From the NCBI RefSeq assembly GCF_016804325.1, contig NZ_CP043627.1, positions 292,001 to 356,000 of the forward strand: a DNA stretch of 64,000 bases. Reading direction: 5' to 3'. Positions 10,526 through 19,675 of this stretch are shown here, one piece after another. The notes beneath the pieces were generated by a model. The model had not been told where the DNA came from. It saw only the letters and a list, made by a program, of their open reading frames with translations, and made no database searches. Each line of letters begins with the position of its first letter. Position 1 is the first letter of the stretch. The position numbers were made by a program, and so were the translations under genes. The stretch comes from Methylobacterium aquaticum. Lineage in GTDB: Bacteria > Pseudomonadota > Alphaproteobacteria > Rhizobiales > Beijerinckiaceae.

Positions 10526-11128
10526 ATGGGTGCGGTCTCGTCATGGCTGCGGCGCCTCGGGCGGGGAGCGCTCGTTGCGGTCCTTATGTCCGCCAGCGCG
10601 GGCATGGCCCCGCCCGCGCCCGCCATGGCCTGGCCCACCGGGTACGGCCCCGTCGACCAGAACGGGGCAGCCGTGGACGAGGCCCGTTTCGCCGGCCGGC
10701 TGCGCCTGGTCTATTTCGGCTATACACGCTGCCCCGACCTCTGCCCGACCGCCCTGATGACGGTGACGCAGGCCCTCGATGAATTGTCGCCGGCCCTGCT
10801 CGCCCGGCTGGCGCCGATCCTGGTCGCCGCCGATCCGGACCATGACGGCCCGGCCGTGCTCGCGGCCTATCTCGACACGTTCCACCCCGCCATCGTGGCG
10901 GTGACCGGCCCGGTAGCCTTCGTCGACGGCCTCGCCGCCGCCTATGCCGCACCGCCGATCCGGCGCCACGACGGGGTGGTCGATCACCCGGTCGAGTTCT
11001 TCCTCGTCGGCCCGACGGGAGGGGTGATGGCGCGGATCCCGACCACGACCGCCCCGGATGCGCTGGCCGAGACCCTCCGGATCGCGCTCGCCCGCCAGGA
11101 TGTGGTCCGGCACGGGCTCGCCCGGTAA
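10526..11128 (+). CDS. SCO1/SenC family copper chaperone-like protein
   Basis: A 200-residue exported thioredoxin-fold protein. A hydrophobic N-terminus (about residues 8-35) is a signal peptide or anchor. The copper or thiol site is complete: CPDLC (Cys69 and Cys73, after YFGYTR) and the distal His154 in VVDHPVEFFL. SCO1 proteins deliver copper to the CuA site of cytochrome oxidase or act as thiol reductases in the periplasm. ATG 10526 is chosen for its gaggt ribosome site; an upstream in-frame GTG-type start at 10424 is possible. It stands just before the Rieske and PQQ dehydrogenase genes rather than by oxidase genes, hinting at a role in maturing that electron chain. Confidence 0.88.
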   Translation: MGAVSSWLRRLGRGALVAVLMSASAGMAPPAPAMAWPTGYGPVDQNGAAVDEARFAGRLRLVYFGYTRCPDLCPTALMTVTQALDELSPALLARLAPILVAADPDHDGPAVLAAYLDTFHPAIVAVTGPVAFVDGLAAAYAAPPIRRHDGVVDHPVEFFLVGPTGGVMARIPTTTAPDALAETLRIALARQDVVRHGLAR

Positions 11129-11224
11129 GATCGCGTCGCCCTGCTGCGCTGCATTGCACAGAAGGTCTTCGCACCGCACCAAGCAGACAGGCGATCATGA
11201 ACCCGTGAACGGGAGCAAAGCGGG

Positions 11225-11252
11225 TTGACGCGACCACGGTCTCGGCTACTCA
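11225..11252 (+). promoter_or_regulatory. possible housekeeping promoter for the Rieske-PQQ dehydrogenase genes
   Basis: TTGACG (11225-11230) and TACTCA (11247-11252) separated by 16 bases, ending 46 bases before the Rieske start codon, in a locally AT-rich patch. The -35 box is close to consensus and the -10 box is weak. Confidence 0.35.
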
Positions 11253-11298
11253 TAGTGAAAATCATAAGAACATAAGAACGAGTCCTCCGGGAGGAACG

Positions 11299-11880
11299 AT
11301 GGATCGCGCGAAACGGCGCGCGCAGAGCGTCGAGCATGGGCTTGACCGGCGCAGCGTGGTGTTGGGAGTCGTGGCATGCTGTGCGGCGGGGGGCGCCGCC
11401 TGGGCGGGACCGGAGGAGACGCTGCCGCAGAAGGGCGATCGCCTCGTGCTCGGCGACGGCGCCAAGGCCGGTGAGCCGGTCACGCTGGATGCCCTGCCGG
11501 TCGGCGGCGACCTCGTCGAGGCGGTGGCGGTCGATCCGCAAGGGGTCCGGCGCGAGGGGTCGCGCTTTGCCAAGATCATCCTGGTGCGGGTGGCGCCCGA
11601 CCAGGTCGCCGAGGACCAGCGCGCCCACGCGGTCGACGGGGTCGTGGCGCTCTCGGCCATCTGCACCCATCAGGGCTGCACCATCTCCGGCTGGAGCCAT
11701 GAGACGCAGCGCCTGAGCTGCTTCTGCCACCATTCCGAGTTCCTGCCGGCCCAGGGCGGCCGGGTCGCCAAGGGGCCGGCGCGCAAGCGCCTGCCGGTGC
11801 TGCCGCTCGCCAAGGGCGAGGGCGGCACGCTGATGGTGGCCGGCGGCTTCATCGGCAAGCCGGGGCCGGGCCCCGCCTGA
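11299..11880 (+). CDS. exported Rieske [2Fe-2S] protein
   Basis: A 193-residue protein with an N-terminal twin-arginine-like signal (LDRRSVVLGVVACC, near residues 15-28), as expected for a cofactor protein folded before export. The Rieske site is complete: CTHQGC (Cys122, His124, disulfide Cys127) and CFCHHS (Cys141, disulfide Cys143, His144). The pair of extra cysteines makes it the high-potential type, as in bc1 complexes or arsenite oxidase small subunits. ATG 11299 follows a gaggaac ribosome site. It lies 146 bases before the PQQ dehydrogenase gene in the same direction, so it may carry electrons from that enzyme; this is inferred from position. Confidence 0.9.
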   Translation: MDRAKRRAQSVEHGLDRRSVVLGVVACCAAGGAAWAGPEETLPQKGDRLVLGDGAKAGEPVTLDALPVGGDLVEAVAVDPQGVRREGSRFAKIILVRVAPDQVAEDQRAHAVDGVVALSAICTHQGCTISGWSHETQRLSCFCHHSEFLPAQGGRVAKGPARKRLPVLPLAKGEGGTLMVAGGFIGKPGPGPA

Positions 11881-12026
11881 CCGGAAGCAGGGCGGCGCAC
11901 GCGCCGCCTGTCCTCACAAGACGACGACAGAGACCCGTGCAGCAACGACGCGGGTCCGGACAATCAACCGGGATCGAGGAAACGCCGGGCCGGCCCCCGC
12001 CTGCCCCTGGCTTTGAGGAGAGCAGC

Positions 12027-13829
12027 ATGACACGTCTCGTTCGGGCCAGGGGCTGGCTCGCCGCGGTCGCGCCCTGCGCCGTGGCCCTCGCGCTCGCCGC
12101 CGCGCCGGCGAAGGCCGACCCAACCGGCAAGGTCGACTACAAGCCGGTTACCGACCAGCGGCTGGCCAACCCCGAGCCGGAGAACTGGCTGCAATACCGG
12201 GGCAACTACCAGAGCTGGGGCTATTCCCCCCTCGACCAGATCACCGCGAAGAACGTCACCAAGCTCGTTCCGGCCTGGAGCCTGTCGACCGGCGTGAGCG
12301 AGGGCCACCAGGCCCCGCCGATCGTCAACAACGGCGTGATGTTCGTCACCACGCCGCAGGCCCAGGTGATGGCGATCAATGCCCGCACCGGCGAGATCCT
12401 GTGGCGCTACCAGAAGGAATTGCCGCCGGAACTGTCGCAACTGCACCCGACCAACCGCGGCGTCGGCCTCTACGGCGACAGCGTCTACATGACCACCACC
12501 GATGCCTGCGTGGTCGCGCTCGGCGCCACCACCGGCAAGGTGAAGTGGGAGAAATGCGTCGCCCCGTGGCAGGACGGCTACTACATGACGCTCTCGCCGC
12601 TGGTGGCGAAGGGCAAGGTCGTGGTCGGCGTCTCCGGCGGCGAGTACGGCGTGCGCGGCTTCATCACCGCGCTCGATGCCGAAACCGGCAACGAGGCCTG
12701 GAAGACCTACACCGTGGCCGGCCCCGGCGACCCGGCGGCCGATACCTGGAAGGGCGATTCCTGGAAGACCGGCGGCGGCTCGGTCTGGATTCAGGGCAGC
12801 TACGATCCGGCGGCCAACCTCGCCTATTTCGGCACCGGCAACGGCGGCCCGTGGACGCCGGATGCGCGGCCGGGCGACAACCTCTACACCTCGTCGGTCG
12901 TGGCGCTCGATCTCGACAGCGGTAAGATCAAGGGCCACCACCAGTATCACTGGAACGACGCCTGGGACTGGGACGAGGTCTCGGCGCCGGTGCTGATCGA
13001 CATCGAGCGCGACGGCAAGAAGATCCCGGCCGCGATCCATGCCGGCCGCAACGGCTATCTCTGGACGCTCGAGCGCAGCAAGGACGGCCCGCTGAGCTTC
13101 GTCGAGGCTAAGCCGTTCGTCTACCAGAACGTCTTCTCGTCCCTCGATCCGAAGACGGGCCGTCCCGCTTACGACCAGTCGAAGATCCCGGGCATCAACA
13201 GGCGCGCCGCCTTCTGCCCCGGCCTGTGGGGCGGCAAGGACTGGCCGCCGGAGGCCTACAACCCGAAGACCGGGCTGTTCTACATTCCCTCGAACGACAA
13301 CCTGTGCTCGGAACTCGCCGGCGCCCAGGCCGGGACGCGCAAGCCCGGCGAGCTCTATATCGGCATCCCGATCGACGAGGTGCTGAACTCGCTGCGCCTG
13401 CGCGACGGCGTCGACAAGTCGAAGCCCTTCGCCATCGGGGCGATCCAGGCCTGGGACCCGAAGACCGGCAAGAAGGCCTGGCAGCACGACTTCCAGGATT
13501 CGGCCAATTGGGGGCCGCTGCTCACCACCGGCAGCGGGCTGATCTTCGCCGGCGGCACCAGCGACCGCAAGTTTCGGGCGCTGGACGGCACCACCGGCAA
13601 GGTGCTGTGGGAGACCCGGCTCAATTCCGGCGTGACCGGCGTGCCGTCGAGCTACATGGTCGACGGGATCCAGTACGTCGCGGTCCAGGCCGGCTGGGGC
13701 GTCGATGCCGAGCGCATGCTGACCGGCATCAACGCGCTCATCCCCGAGGAGCGCCGGGTCAGCGTCCTGCCGCAGGGCGGGGTGATCTGGGTCTTCCGGG
13801 TCATGGGCGAGGAGGCGGCGGCCAAATGA
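12027..13829 (+). CDS. periplasmic PQQ-dependent alcohol dehydrogenase with lanthanide-type DxD site
   Basis: A 600-residue exported quinoprotein (signal peptide to about residue 31, AKADP) of the methanol/ethanol dehydrogenase family, which oxidises alcohols in the periplasm with PQQ. Metal and catalytic residues align with XoxF/ExaF: Glu206 in GGEYGVRG, Asn272 in GTGNGGPW, catalytic Asp314 and the second Asp316 in AWDWDEV. That second Asp is the hallmark of lanthanide-using enzymes; calcium-using MxaF has Ala there. The usual adjacent Cys-Cys pair that sits over PQQ is absent; the matching region reads SQLHPTNRGVG. No cytochrome c domain is fused. Start chosen after ggagagcagc. The stop overlaps the next start (ATGA). 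Substrate is unknown. Confidence 0.9.
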   Translation: MTRLVRARGWLAAVAPCAVALALAAAPAKADPTGKVDYKPVTDQRLANPEPENWLQYRGNYQSWGYSPLDQITAKNVTKLVPAWSLSTGVSEGHQAPPIVNNGVMFVTTPQAQVMAINARTGEILWRYQKELPPELSQLHPTNRGVGLYGDSVYMTTTDACVVALGATTGKVKWEKCVAPWQDGYYMTLSPLVAKGKVVVGVSGGEYGVRGFITALDAETGNEAWKTYTVAGPGDPAADTWKGDSWKTGGGSVWIQGSYDPAANLAYFGTGNGGPWTPDARPGDNLYTSSVVALDLDSGKIKGHHQYHWNDAWDWDEVSAPVLIDIERDGKKIPAAIHAGRNGYLWTLERSKDGPLSFVEAKPFVYQNVFSSLDPKTGRPAYDQSKIPGINRRAAFCPGLWGGKDWPPEAYNPKTGLFYIPSNDNLCSELAGAQAGTRKPGELYIGIPIDEVLNSLRLRDGVDKSKPFAIGAIQAWDPKTGKKAWQHDFQDSANWGPLLTTGSGLIFAGGTSDRKFRALDGTTGKVLWETRLNSGVTGVPSSYMVDGIQYVAVQAGWGVDAERMLTGINALIPEERRVSVLPQGGVIWVFRVMGEEAAAK

Positions 13830-14332
13830 GGCTCCGCCTGGCCGCTCTCGGTCTCGCCGCCGCCCTCGCGGCGGCGTCCCTGCCCGGCGCGGCGCGGGCG
13901 CAGGGCCCGGCGCCGGCGAGCGCCACACCGCAGGGGGCGACAAGCCCCCTCCCCGCCCAAGCGGACGCCCTCGTCGCCTACGTGACGAAGGCCATGACCG
14001 ACCACGACGTCACCGCCTTCGAGCGGCTGGTGAACTGGACCGGCACCCGGGCGCAGCGGAAGCGCCTGACGCTCTACCAGATCCGCTCCGGCTTCGGCCG
14101 GCCGATCAAGACGGCGATCCTGGAGCCGATGCCGGCGGACGGCCTGGCGGAGGCGACGTCCCGCGGCACGCTCAAGGCCAACATGGCGGTCACCGAGCGG
14201 CTGCGCGTGGTGTTCGACGAGCCCCCGGTGGAAGGCGACGCCGCGCCCACCAGCGTGTTCCTGGTCGGCCGCGAGGCCGGCGCCTACCGCATCGCCCTCC
14301 TGGTTCCGACCGGGCCGCCGCGCGGCAAGTGA
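13826..14332 (+). CDS. periplasmic protein of unknown function, coupled to the PQQ dehydrogenase
   Basis: A 168-residue protein with a Sec signal peptide (residues 1-26, ending GAARAQG) and a proline/alanine-rich linker before a folded domain of about 115 residues. No family recognised. The body has helical ALVAYVTKAMTDHDVTAF, then a basic patch RAQRKRL and strands near the C-terminus; it has no cysteine, so it is not a cytochrome or disulfide protein. The start overlaps the dehydrogenase stop by four bases, a strong sign of joint function. A role as an accessory or periplasmic binding partner, like MxaJ/XoxJ in position though not in sequence, is conjecture. Confidence 0.75.
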   Translation: MRLRLAALGLAAALAAASLPGAARAQGPAPASATPQGATSPLPAQADALVAYVTKAMTDHDVTAFERLVNWTGTRAQRKRLTLYQIRSGFGRPIKTAILEPMPADGLAEATSRGTLKANMAVTERLRVVFDEPPVEGDAAPTSVFLVGREAGAYRIALLVPTGPPRGK

Positions 14333-14399
14333 GGCGCCGGACCACCGAACCGGACGGCGGTGCCCGCTCGGGGGGATACGGGAGAGGCCCGAACGACAC

Positions 14400-14431
14400 G
14401 CCCCGCCGCCGACCCGTCTCGGCGGCGGGGC
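14400..14431. terminator. bidirectional hairpin between convergent genes
   Basis: A perfect 13-base-pair stem (GCCCCGCCGCCGA, loop cccgtc, TCGGCGGCGGGGC) between the end of the PQQ dehydrogenase operon and the end of the chemoreceptor gene. No T-run, so termination may be factor-assisted. Confidence 0.5.
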
Positions 14432-14464
14432 GCCGGTGTCGGGGGCGGAGGGCCGGGCCGACCC

Positions 14465-16138
14465 TCAGGCGGCCCGCACGGTGGCGAGGAAGCGGTCGAC
14501 CTCGGCCGAGAGCTGGTCGGACTGGCGCGACAGGTCGGACGCCGAGGCGAGCACCTGCGCGGCGGCCGCGCCGGTCTCGCCCGAGGCCTGCGCCACGCCG
14601 GCGATGTTGGCCGTGACCTCCCCGGTGCCGGCCGCGGCCTGCACGACGTTGCGGGCGATCTCCTGGGTCGCCGCGCTCTGCTCCTCGACCGCGGCGGCGA
14701 CGGCCGTCGCGCCGGCATCGATCTCCCGGATGCGATCGGTGATCGCCTCGATGGCCGCGGCGGCCTGGAGGGTGACGTCCCGGATCTCGCCGATCTGGCC
14801 GCCGATCTCGTCGGTCGCCCTGGCGGTCTGGTTGGCGAGTTCCTTGACTTCCGCCGCGACGACCGCGAAGCCGCGGCCGGCCTCGCCCGCCCGGGCCGCC
14901 TCGATCGTGGCGTTGAGCGCGAGCAGGTTGGTCTGAGCGGCGATGGTCGAGATGAGCCCGACCATGTCGCCGATCCGGCTCGAGGCGGCGCTCATCGCCT
15001 GGACGAGGCGGGCGGTCTGGTCGGCCTCGCGGACGGCGCCCTGCGCCTGGCTCGCGGAATGATGAACCTGACGGCCGATCTCCCGGATCGAGGCGCCGAG
15101 TTCCTCGGCGGCGACCGACACCGTGGCGACGTTCGCCGCCGCCTGCTCGGCGGCCGCGGCGGCGGCCGTCGATTGTCCGGCCGTCTGCGCCGCCGCCGCC
15201 GTCATCGATTGGGCAGTCGCCTGCAGCTGGGTGGACGAGGACGAGACGACGCCGACCACGCCGCCGATCGCGGCCTCGAAGCGGTCGGCCATCTCGCGCA
15301 TGGTGAACCGGCGCTGCTCCTCGGCCGAGGCGCGGGCGAGCGCGGTCTCCTCCTCGAGCTGGCGCGTGCGGATCAGGTTCTCCTTGAACACCTGGACCGA
15401 GGCCGCCATGGAGCCGATCTCGTCCCTCCGGCCGAGGCCCGGGACGGCATGGCTTGTATCGCCCGACGCGAGTTCCCGCATCGTCGCGGTGATCGCCGAG
15501 AGCGGGGCGAGGACGCCGCGCAAGGTCGTGACGAGGGCGAACACGACCGCCGCGAGCCCGATGGCCAGGATGCCGGCGCCGATCATCCGGTTCAGCCGGT
15601 AGGTCTCGGCGAACCTGTCGTAGAGCTTGCCCGCCTCGCTGATCTGGATGTCGACGAGCTGCGAGATGCGATCGCTGACGGGGTCGATTGACTGGTACAG
15701 GCGCGTCCTGACGAAGGCATCGAGCGCCGCCTGGTCGCCCGATCGCAGGATCGCCAGGAGATCGGAGACGCTCCCGTCGGCGGCCGCCATGGTGCCCTGC
15801 GCCTGTTCGGCGAGGCGTCGCTCGCTGTCGGGCATGGCGGTGAGCATGTAGCGCGGCCAGGTCTTGGCGACGCGCGCCTCCGCCTCCACCACCGAGGCGA
15901 TGCCGGCCTGCCAGGAGATGTTCCCGTTCCGGACCTTGTGCGCCGTATCGACGATGTTCACCGCATACATGTCGGCGATGACCTTGAGATCGCGGGCCGG
16001 GACGACACGGTCCCTGTACATCTCGTTCGTGGCCTGGTTGGCGACGCTCGATGCGTACCAGCCGATCGCGGCCATCAAACCGATGGCGGCGAACAACGCC
16101 GTGAGGGCTGCCAGGAGACGGGCACGGATCGATTTCAT
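14465..16138 (-). CDS. methyl-accepting chemotaxis protein
   Basis: A 557-residue chemoreceptor. Order of parts: membrane segment near residues 8-30, a periplasmic four-helix-bundle ligand domain to about 188, second membrane segment ([17 protein letters not shown]), HAMP domain to about 265, and the cytoplasmic coiled-coil signalling domain. The signalling tip holds [24 protein letters not shown], the region that contacts CheA and CheW, and long alanine/glutamate heptads with methylation sites follow. There is no C-terminal CheR-docking pentapeptide. The ligand cannot be inferred. It is transcribed alone, with a long upstream region. Confidence 0.95.
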   Translation of the reverse strand: MKSIRARLLAALTALFAAIGLMAAIGWYASSVANQATNEMYRDRVVPARDLKVIADMYAVNIVDTAHKVRNGNISWQAGIASVVEAEARVAKTWPRYMLTAMPDSERRLAEQAQGTMAAADGSVSDLLAILRSGDQAALDAFVRTRLYQSIDPVSDRISQLVDIQISEAGKLYDRFAETYRLNRMIGAGILAIGLAAVVFALVTTLRGVLAPLSAITATMRELASGDTSHAVPGLGRRDEIGSMAASVQVFKENLIRTRQLEEETALARASAEEQRRFTMREMADRFEAAIGGVVGVVSSSSTQLQATAQSMTAAAAQTAGQSTAAAAAAEQAAANVATVSVAAEELGASIREIGRQVHHSASQAQGAVREADQTARLVQAMSAASSRIGDMVGLISTIAAQTNLLALNATIEAARAGEAGRGFAVVAAEVKELANQTARATDEIGGQIGEIRDVTLQAAAAIEAITDRIREIDAGATAVAAAVEEQSAATQEIARNVVQAAAGTGEVTANIAGVAQASGETGAAAAQVLASASDLSRQSDQLSAEVDRFLATVRAA

Positions 16139-16527
16139 GGCTGGAACAGGCCCCGAAAGCTTATTATGACGAGATTTTACCGACGGTACGACGAAGGATT
16201 TAACCCTGGGTAAATGCGCGGATACTGGGTCATCCCATGTCTCCGCGGTGCCACAAAGTCTTACGACTTGCCCTACGCAAAATCCGTCCGGAAGATCAAT
16301 TTCCTAAAACGGGATCGCCTGAAGGCACAAGTCGCCACGTTCCGCCGGAGGCCCCAAAGGATCGAAGGAGCGGTCGGGGGACAGTGACGCGTCGCATCGT
16401 CCAGGATGACGACGCGACACGAATGGCGACAGCGGCTTTCGCGCCGACGACAGAGGCGGCCCTTGACCGCGGGCCTCCCGGCGGCGCAAGCGTATGGAAA
16501 TATAGTTCCACGCCGGAGGATTCACCG
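16139..16527. other. intergenic region between chemoreceptor and acyl-CoA dehydrogenase genes
   Basis: About 390 bases between divergent genes, presumably holding both promoters. It has AT-richer patches near 16160-16210 and 16290-16320. Open frames across it give no recognisable protein; the upstream in-frame extension of the acyl-CoA dehydrogenase (from about 16421) is not conserved-looking and is left out. Confidence 0.4.
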
Positions 16528-17739
16528 ATGGACTTCACGCTCTCCCCGCGCATCGAGGAGTACCGCGCCCGCATCGCGGCCTTCGTCGAGAGCGAGATCC
16601 TGCCCGTCGAGGCCGACCGCAGCACCTGGGACGAGCACGAGAATATCGGTCCCGAGGCGCTCTCGGCGTTGCGCGCCAAGGCCAAGGCCGCCGGCCTGTG
16701 GTGCCTCCAGCTGAAGCCCGAGACCGGCGGCCAGGGCCTCGGCAAGGTCGGGATGGCGGCCTGCTACACCGAGATGAACCGCTCGATCTTCGGGCCGGTG
16801 GTGTTCAACTCCGCCGCCCCCGACGACGGCAACATGATGGTGCTTGAGGCGCTCGGGACCCCGGAGCAGAAGGCGCGCTGGCTCGAGCCCATCGTCTCGG
16901 GCAAGGTCCGCTCGGCCTTCGCGATGACCGAGCCGCATCCCGGCGGCGGCTCCGACCCGTCGATGATCAGGACCCGCGCCGAGCGCCAGCCGGACGGTTC
17001 CTGGCGGATCACCGGGCGCAAGTGGTACATCACCGGCGCCGAGGACGCGGCCCACTTCATCCTGATCGCCCGCACCTCGGACGATCCGCGCTACGGCCTC
17101 ACCGCCTTCCTGTTCCACCGCGACCAGCCGGGCTGGGAGATCGTCCGCCGCATCCCGATCATGGGACCGGAGGAGCATGGCGGCCATTGCGAGCTCGCCT
17201 TCGACGGCCTCACCATCAAGCCCGAGGACGTGCTCGGCGGCGAGGGCAAGGGCCTGAAGGTGACGCAGGTCCGCCTCGGGCCCGCCCGCCTGACGCACTG
17301 CATGCGCTGGCTCGGGCTGGCCGGCCGCTGCGTCGAGATCGCGCAGAACTATGCGGCGGTCCGCGAGGGGTTCGGCATCCGGCTCGCCGACCGCGAGAGC
17401 GTGCAACTGATGCTCGGCGGGCTCGCGATGGACATCGAGATCGGCCGCCTCCTGGTGATGCGCGCCGCCTGGGAACTCGAACAGGGCCGATTCGCCCGGA
17501 AGGAGGTGTCGATGGCGAAGGTCCACGTCGCCAACACCCTGCACCGGGCCGCCGATATCGGTATCCAGATCAACGGCGCCCGCGGCTATTCCAAGGACAC
17601 GGTGCTGGAATGGATCTACCGCTACGCCCGCCAGGCGCGGCTGGTCGACGGCGCCGACGAGGTCCACCGCATGGTGCTGAACCGCCACCTCGAATCGGAG
17701 GGGCGCGGCTTCTTCGCCTGGCCGACCGCCGAGGCGTGA
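16528..17739 (+). CDS. acyl-CoA dehydrogenase family protein
   Basis: A 403-residue FAD enzyme that oxidises an acyl-CoA to the 2,3-enoyl-CoA and passes electrons to ETF. ATG 16528 follows a cggagga ribosome site. Motifs in order: N-terminal helical domain, FAMTEPHPGGGSDPS and WYITGAEDA of the middle beta domain, and the C-terminal helices with AKVHVANTLHRAADIGIQINGARGYS and QARLVDGADEVHR. The DGADEVHRM end and GARGYS are typical of the long-/branched-chain or ACAD10/11-like branch. The substrate is unknown. An acyl/ester hydrolase gene follows 77 bases later. Confidence 0.93.
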   Translation: MDFTLSPRIEEYRARIAAFVESEILPVEADRSTWDEHENIGPEALSALRAKAKAAGLWCLQLKPETGGQGLGKVGMAACYTEMNRSIFGPVVFNSAAPDDGNMMVLEALGTPEQKARWLEPIVSGKVRSAFAMTEPHPGGGSDPSMIRTRAERQPDGSWRITGRKWYITGAEDAAHFILIARTSDDPRYGLTAFLFHRDQPGWEIVRRIPIMGPEEHGGHCELAFDGLTIKPEDVLGGEGKGLKVTQVRLGPARLTHCMRWLGLAGRCVEIAQNYAAVREGFGIRLADRESVQLMLGGLAMDIEIGRLLVMRAAWELEQGRFARKEVSMAKVHVANTLHRAADIGIQINGARGYSKDTVLEWIYRYARQARLVDGADEVHRMVLNRHLESEGRGFFAWPTAEA

Positions 17740-17816
17740 CGCCCAAGGTCTGAGAACTCCCCGAAGCGGGGACCTGCTAAGGCTCTCCGCTCCTTCATTC
17801 CGGTCCGAGTCGCCCG

Positions 17817-18791
17817 ATGCCCGCCCTCCATCCCGACGTCCAGGCCCTGCTGGCGATGCTGCGCGCCGCCAACGCGCAGCCCCTCGAGGCTTTGCCGCCC
17901 GAGGCGGCCCGGCGCGGCTACCTGGCCGGGCGCCGGGCGCTGCAACCGCCGCCGGACCCGGTCGCCGAGATCCGCGACCTCGCCGCGCCCTCGCCGACCG
18001 GGCCGGTGCCGCTCCGGCTCTATCGCGGCGAGGGCACGGAGCCGGGCACGCCGCTCCCCTGCCTCCTCTACCTGCATGGCGGCGGCTGGGTGCTCGGCAA
18101 CATCGATTCGCATGACTGGATCTGCCGGCGGCTCGCCAACCTGACCCGCGCCTGCGTGGTCTCGGTCGATTACCGGCTCGCCCCCGAGCACCCCTTCCCG
18201 GCGGCAGTCGAGGATGCAGGCGTCGCGCTCGCCTTCGTGGCCGAGCGGGCGGAGGGTCTGGGCATCGATCCGGGCCGCCTCGCGGTCGGCGGCGACAGTG
18301 CCGGCGGCAACCTCGCGGCGGTTCTGGCGCTGATGGGCCGGGACGGCACCTTGCCGCAGACGGCGATGCAGGTGCTGCTCTACCCCTCTGTCGATCTCGG
18401 CCTGACCAGCGAGGGATTCGAGCGCATCACCGAGGGCCAGCCCCTCACCGCCGGCACGATGCGCTACTTCGTCGACCATTACGCGCCCGAGCCGCGCGAC
18501 CGGACGGACTGGCGCGCCTCCCCGGCCCGTGCCGCGAGCCTCGCCGGCACGGCGCCGGCCCTGGTGGTGACCTGCGGCCACGACCCGCTCTGCGAGGAGG
18601 GCAAAGCCTACGCCCACCGCCTGGAGCGCGAGGGCGTGCCGGTCACGGCGCTCCACCTCTCCGACCAGACCCACGGCATCCTGACCATGAGCCGCCTGGT
18701 GCGGACCTCCGCGACGGTGCTGAGCTTCGTCGCCGCGGCGCTGCTGGAGCGCTGGAGCCTGGGCGGGCCGGAGGGCGGACGCGGGCGGTAG
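17817..18791 (+). CDS. alpha/beta hydrolase, hormone-sensitive lipase (HSL) family esterase
   Basis: A 324-residue carboxylesterase of family IV. It shows the HSL oxyanion motif HGGGWVLGN, the nucleophile motif GDSAGGNLA (Ser), the acid in TCGHDPLCEEG and the catalytic His in SDQTHGIL. YRLAPEHPFPAAVED between the first two is also diagnostic. Soluble, no signal peptide. Likely in one transcript with the acyl-CoA dehydrogenase upstream (77-base gap). It would hydrolyse short- to medium-chain esters; the physiological substrate is unknown. Confidence 0.9.
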   Translation: MPALHPDVQALLAMLRAANAQPLEALPPEAARRGYLAGRRALQPPPDPVAEIRDLAAPSPTGPVPLRLYRGEGTEPGTPLPCLLYLHGGGWVLGNIDSHDWICRRLANLTRACVVSVDYRLAPEHPFPAAVEDAGVALAFVAERAEGLGIDPGRLAVGGDSAGGNLAAVLALMGRDGTLPQTAMQVLLYPSVDLGLTSEGFERITEGQPLTAGTMRYFVDHYAPEPRDRTDWRASPARAASLAGTAPALVVTCGHDPLCEEGKAYAHRLEREGVPVTALHLSDQTHGILTMSRLVRTSATVLSFVAAALLERWSLGGPEGGRGR

Positions 18792-18859
18792 GCGCGTCGC
18801 TCCGCCCTCCATCGAAGACAGCTGACGCGACCGTCCGTGACGGGGCGCCGGCCTTCGCT

Positions 18860-19270
18860 TTACACGATCCGATCCCGGTAGCGCTCGGGCGCCACCCAGC
18901 AGGTGTCCCGCCGGCCGAACAGGCGGTAGCGGTTGCGCGCGACGAGACGATAGACGGGATCGCGCAAGGCGGCCGGGACGATCCGGAAGACCCGTGCCAG
19001 GCTCCAGGGAAACCCGAGGGTCTCGTAGATGGCGAGGACGGCATCGCTGTCCCGGCGCATCCGGTCGCCGTCGACGACGAGGAGGCTCGCCGGGTCGTCC
19101 GGGTCCAGGCCGTGCCGCCGGTAGAGCGACCGGCCGACCTCGCTCTGCATCGAGGCCAGGCGGAAGGTCGCGTCGCGATCCCGCTCGATCACGAAGCGGG
19201 CATTGGCCGAACACAGCACGCATTCGGCATCGAACAGGATGATGGGACCGGAGGACGCCGACATCGTCAT
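18860..19270 (-). CDS. DCC family thiol-disulfide protein (DUF393)
   Basis: A 136-residue protein with the N-terminal DxxCxxC signature that names the family (Asp14, Cys17, Cys20 in FDAECVLCSAN), followed by RFRLASMQS-like and the conserved SDAVLAIYETLGFPW and LRDPVYRLVARNRYRLFGRRDTC segments. DCC proteins are thioredoxin-like and thought to be thiol-disulfide oxidoreductases, but few have been studied. Start is ATG 19270 (a second ATG lies two codons in). It is probably transcribed with the small gene upstream on the same strand. Confidence 0.88.
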   Translation of the reverse strand: MTMSASSGPIILFDAECVLCSANARFVIERDRDATFRLASMQSEVGRSLYRRHGLDPDDPASLLVVDGDRMRRDSDAVLAIYETLGFPWSLARVFRIVPAALRDPVYRLVARNRYRLFGRRDTCWVAPERYRDRIV

Positions 19271-19626
19271 GCGGCGAGCCTAGCCGATCGGCGGGGCGCA
19301 CGAGAAGCCCGCGCGTCACTCCGCCTTGGGGGAACCGCGCTTGGCAGCACTCCTGGCGGCGGGCTTGCGGCGGGGCTGGCGGCCGGCTCGGGGTCGGGGG
19401 TGGGCTCCGGCTCGCGCATCGGCTCGGGGCCGCGCGCCTCGCGGGTGATCATCTCCACCATGCTCTGCGGCAGGCGGACGAAATGGCCGGTGCCGTGGCC
19501 GGACCGGTCGAGGATCTCGGCGAAGACGGGCTTGTGCGGCTCGTGCCCGGCCTCGCCCAGCGCGCAGGGGCGGCGCGGCAGGGCGCTCAGCTTCGCGGCG
19601 AGTTCCTTCGGCACCAGTGCGTTCAC
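19267..19626 (-). CDS. hypothetical protein, C-terminus probably altered by a one-base loss
   Basis: As written, 119 residues from GTG 19626 to a TGA that overlaps the next start as ATGA. The first 65 residues (VPKELAAKLSAL, GHEPHKPVFAEILDR, FVRLPQSMVEMI) look like a genuine conserved protein. After a Glu-Pro repeat the tail becomes serine/proline-rich and unconvincing. Adding one C in the run at 19372-19375 would switch to the frame ending SPRRKPAARSAAKRG and a stop at 19316, a basic tail typical of alphaproteobacterial proteins. I cannot decide from sequence alone which end is right. Function unknown. Confidence 0.6.
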   Translation of the reverse strand: MNALVPKELAAKLSALPRRPCALGEAGHEPHKPVFAEILDRSGHGTGHFVRLPQSMVEMITREARGPEPMREPEPTPDPEPAASPAASPPPGVLPSAVPPRRSDARASRAPRRSARLAA

Positions 19627-19675
19627 GCCTCACCCTCCCATCGGCCGGACAGGGAGAGATGTAGGACCCGCAGGG

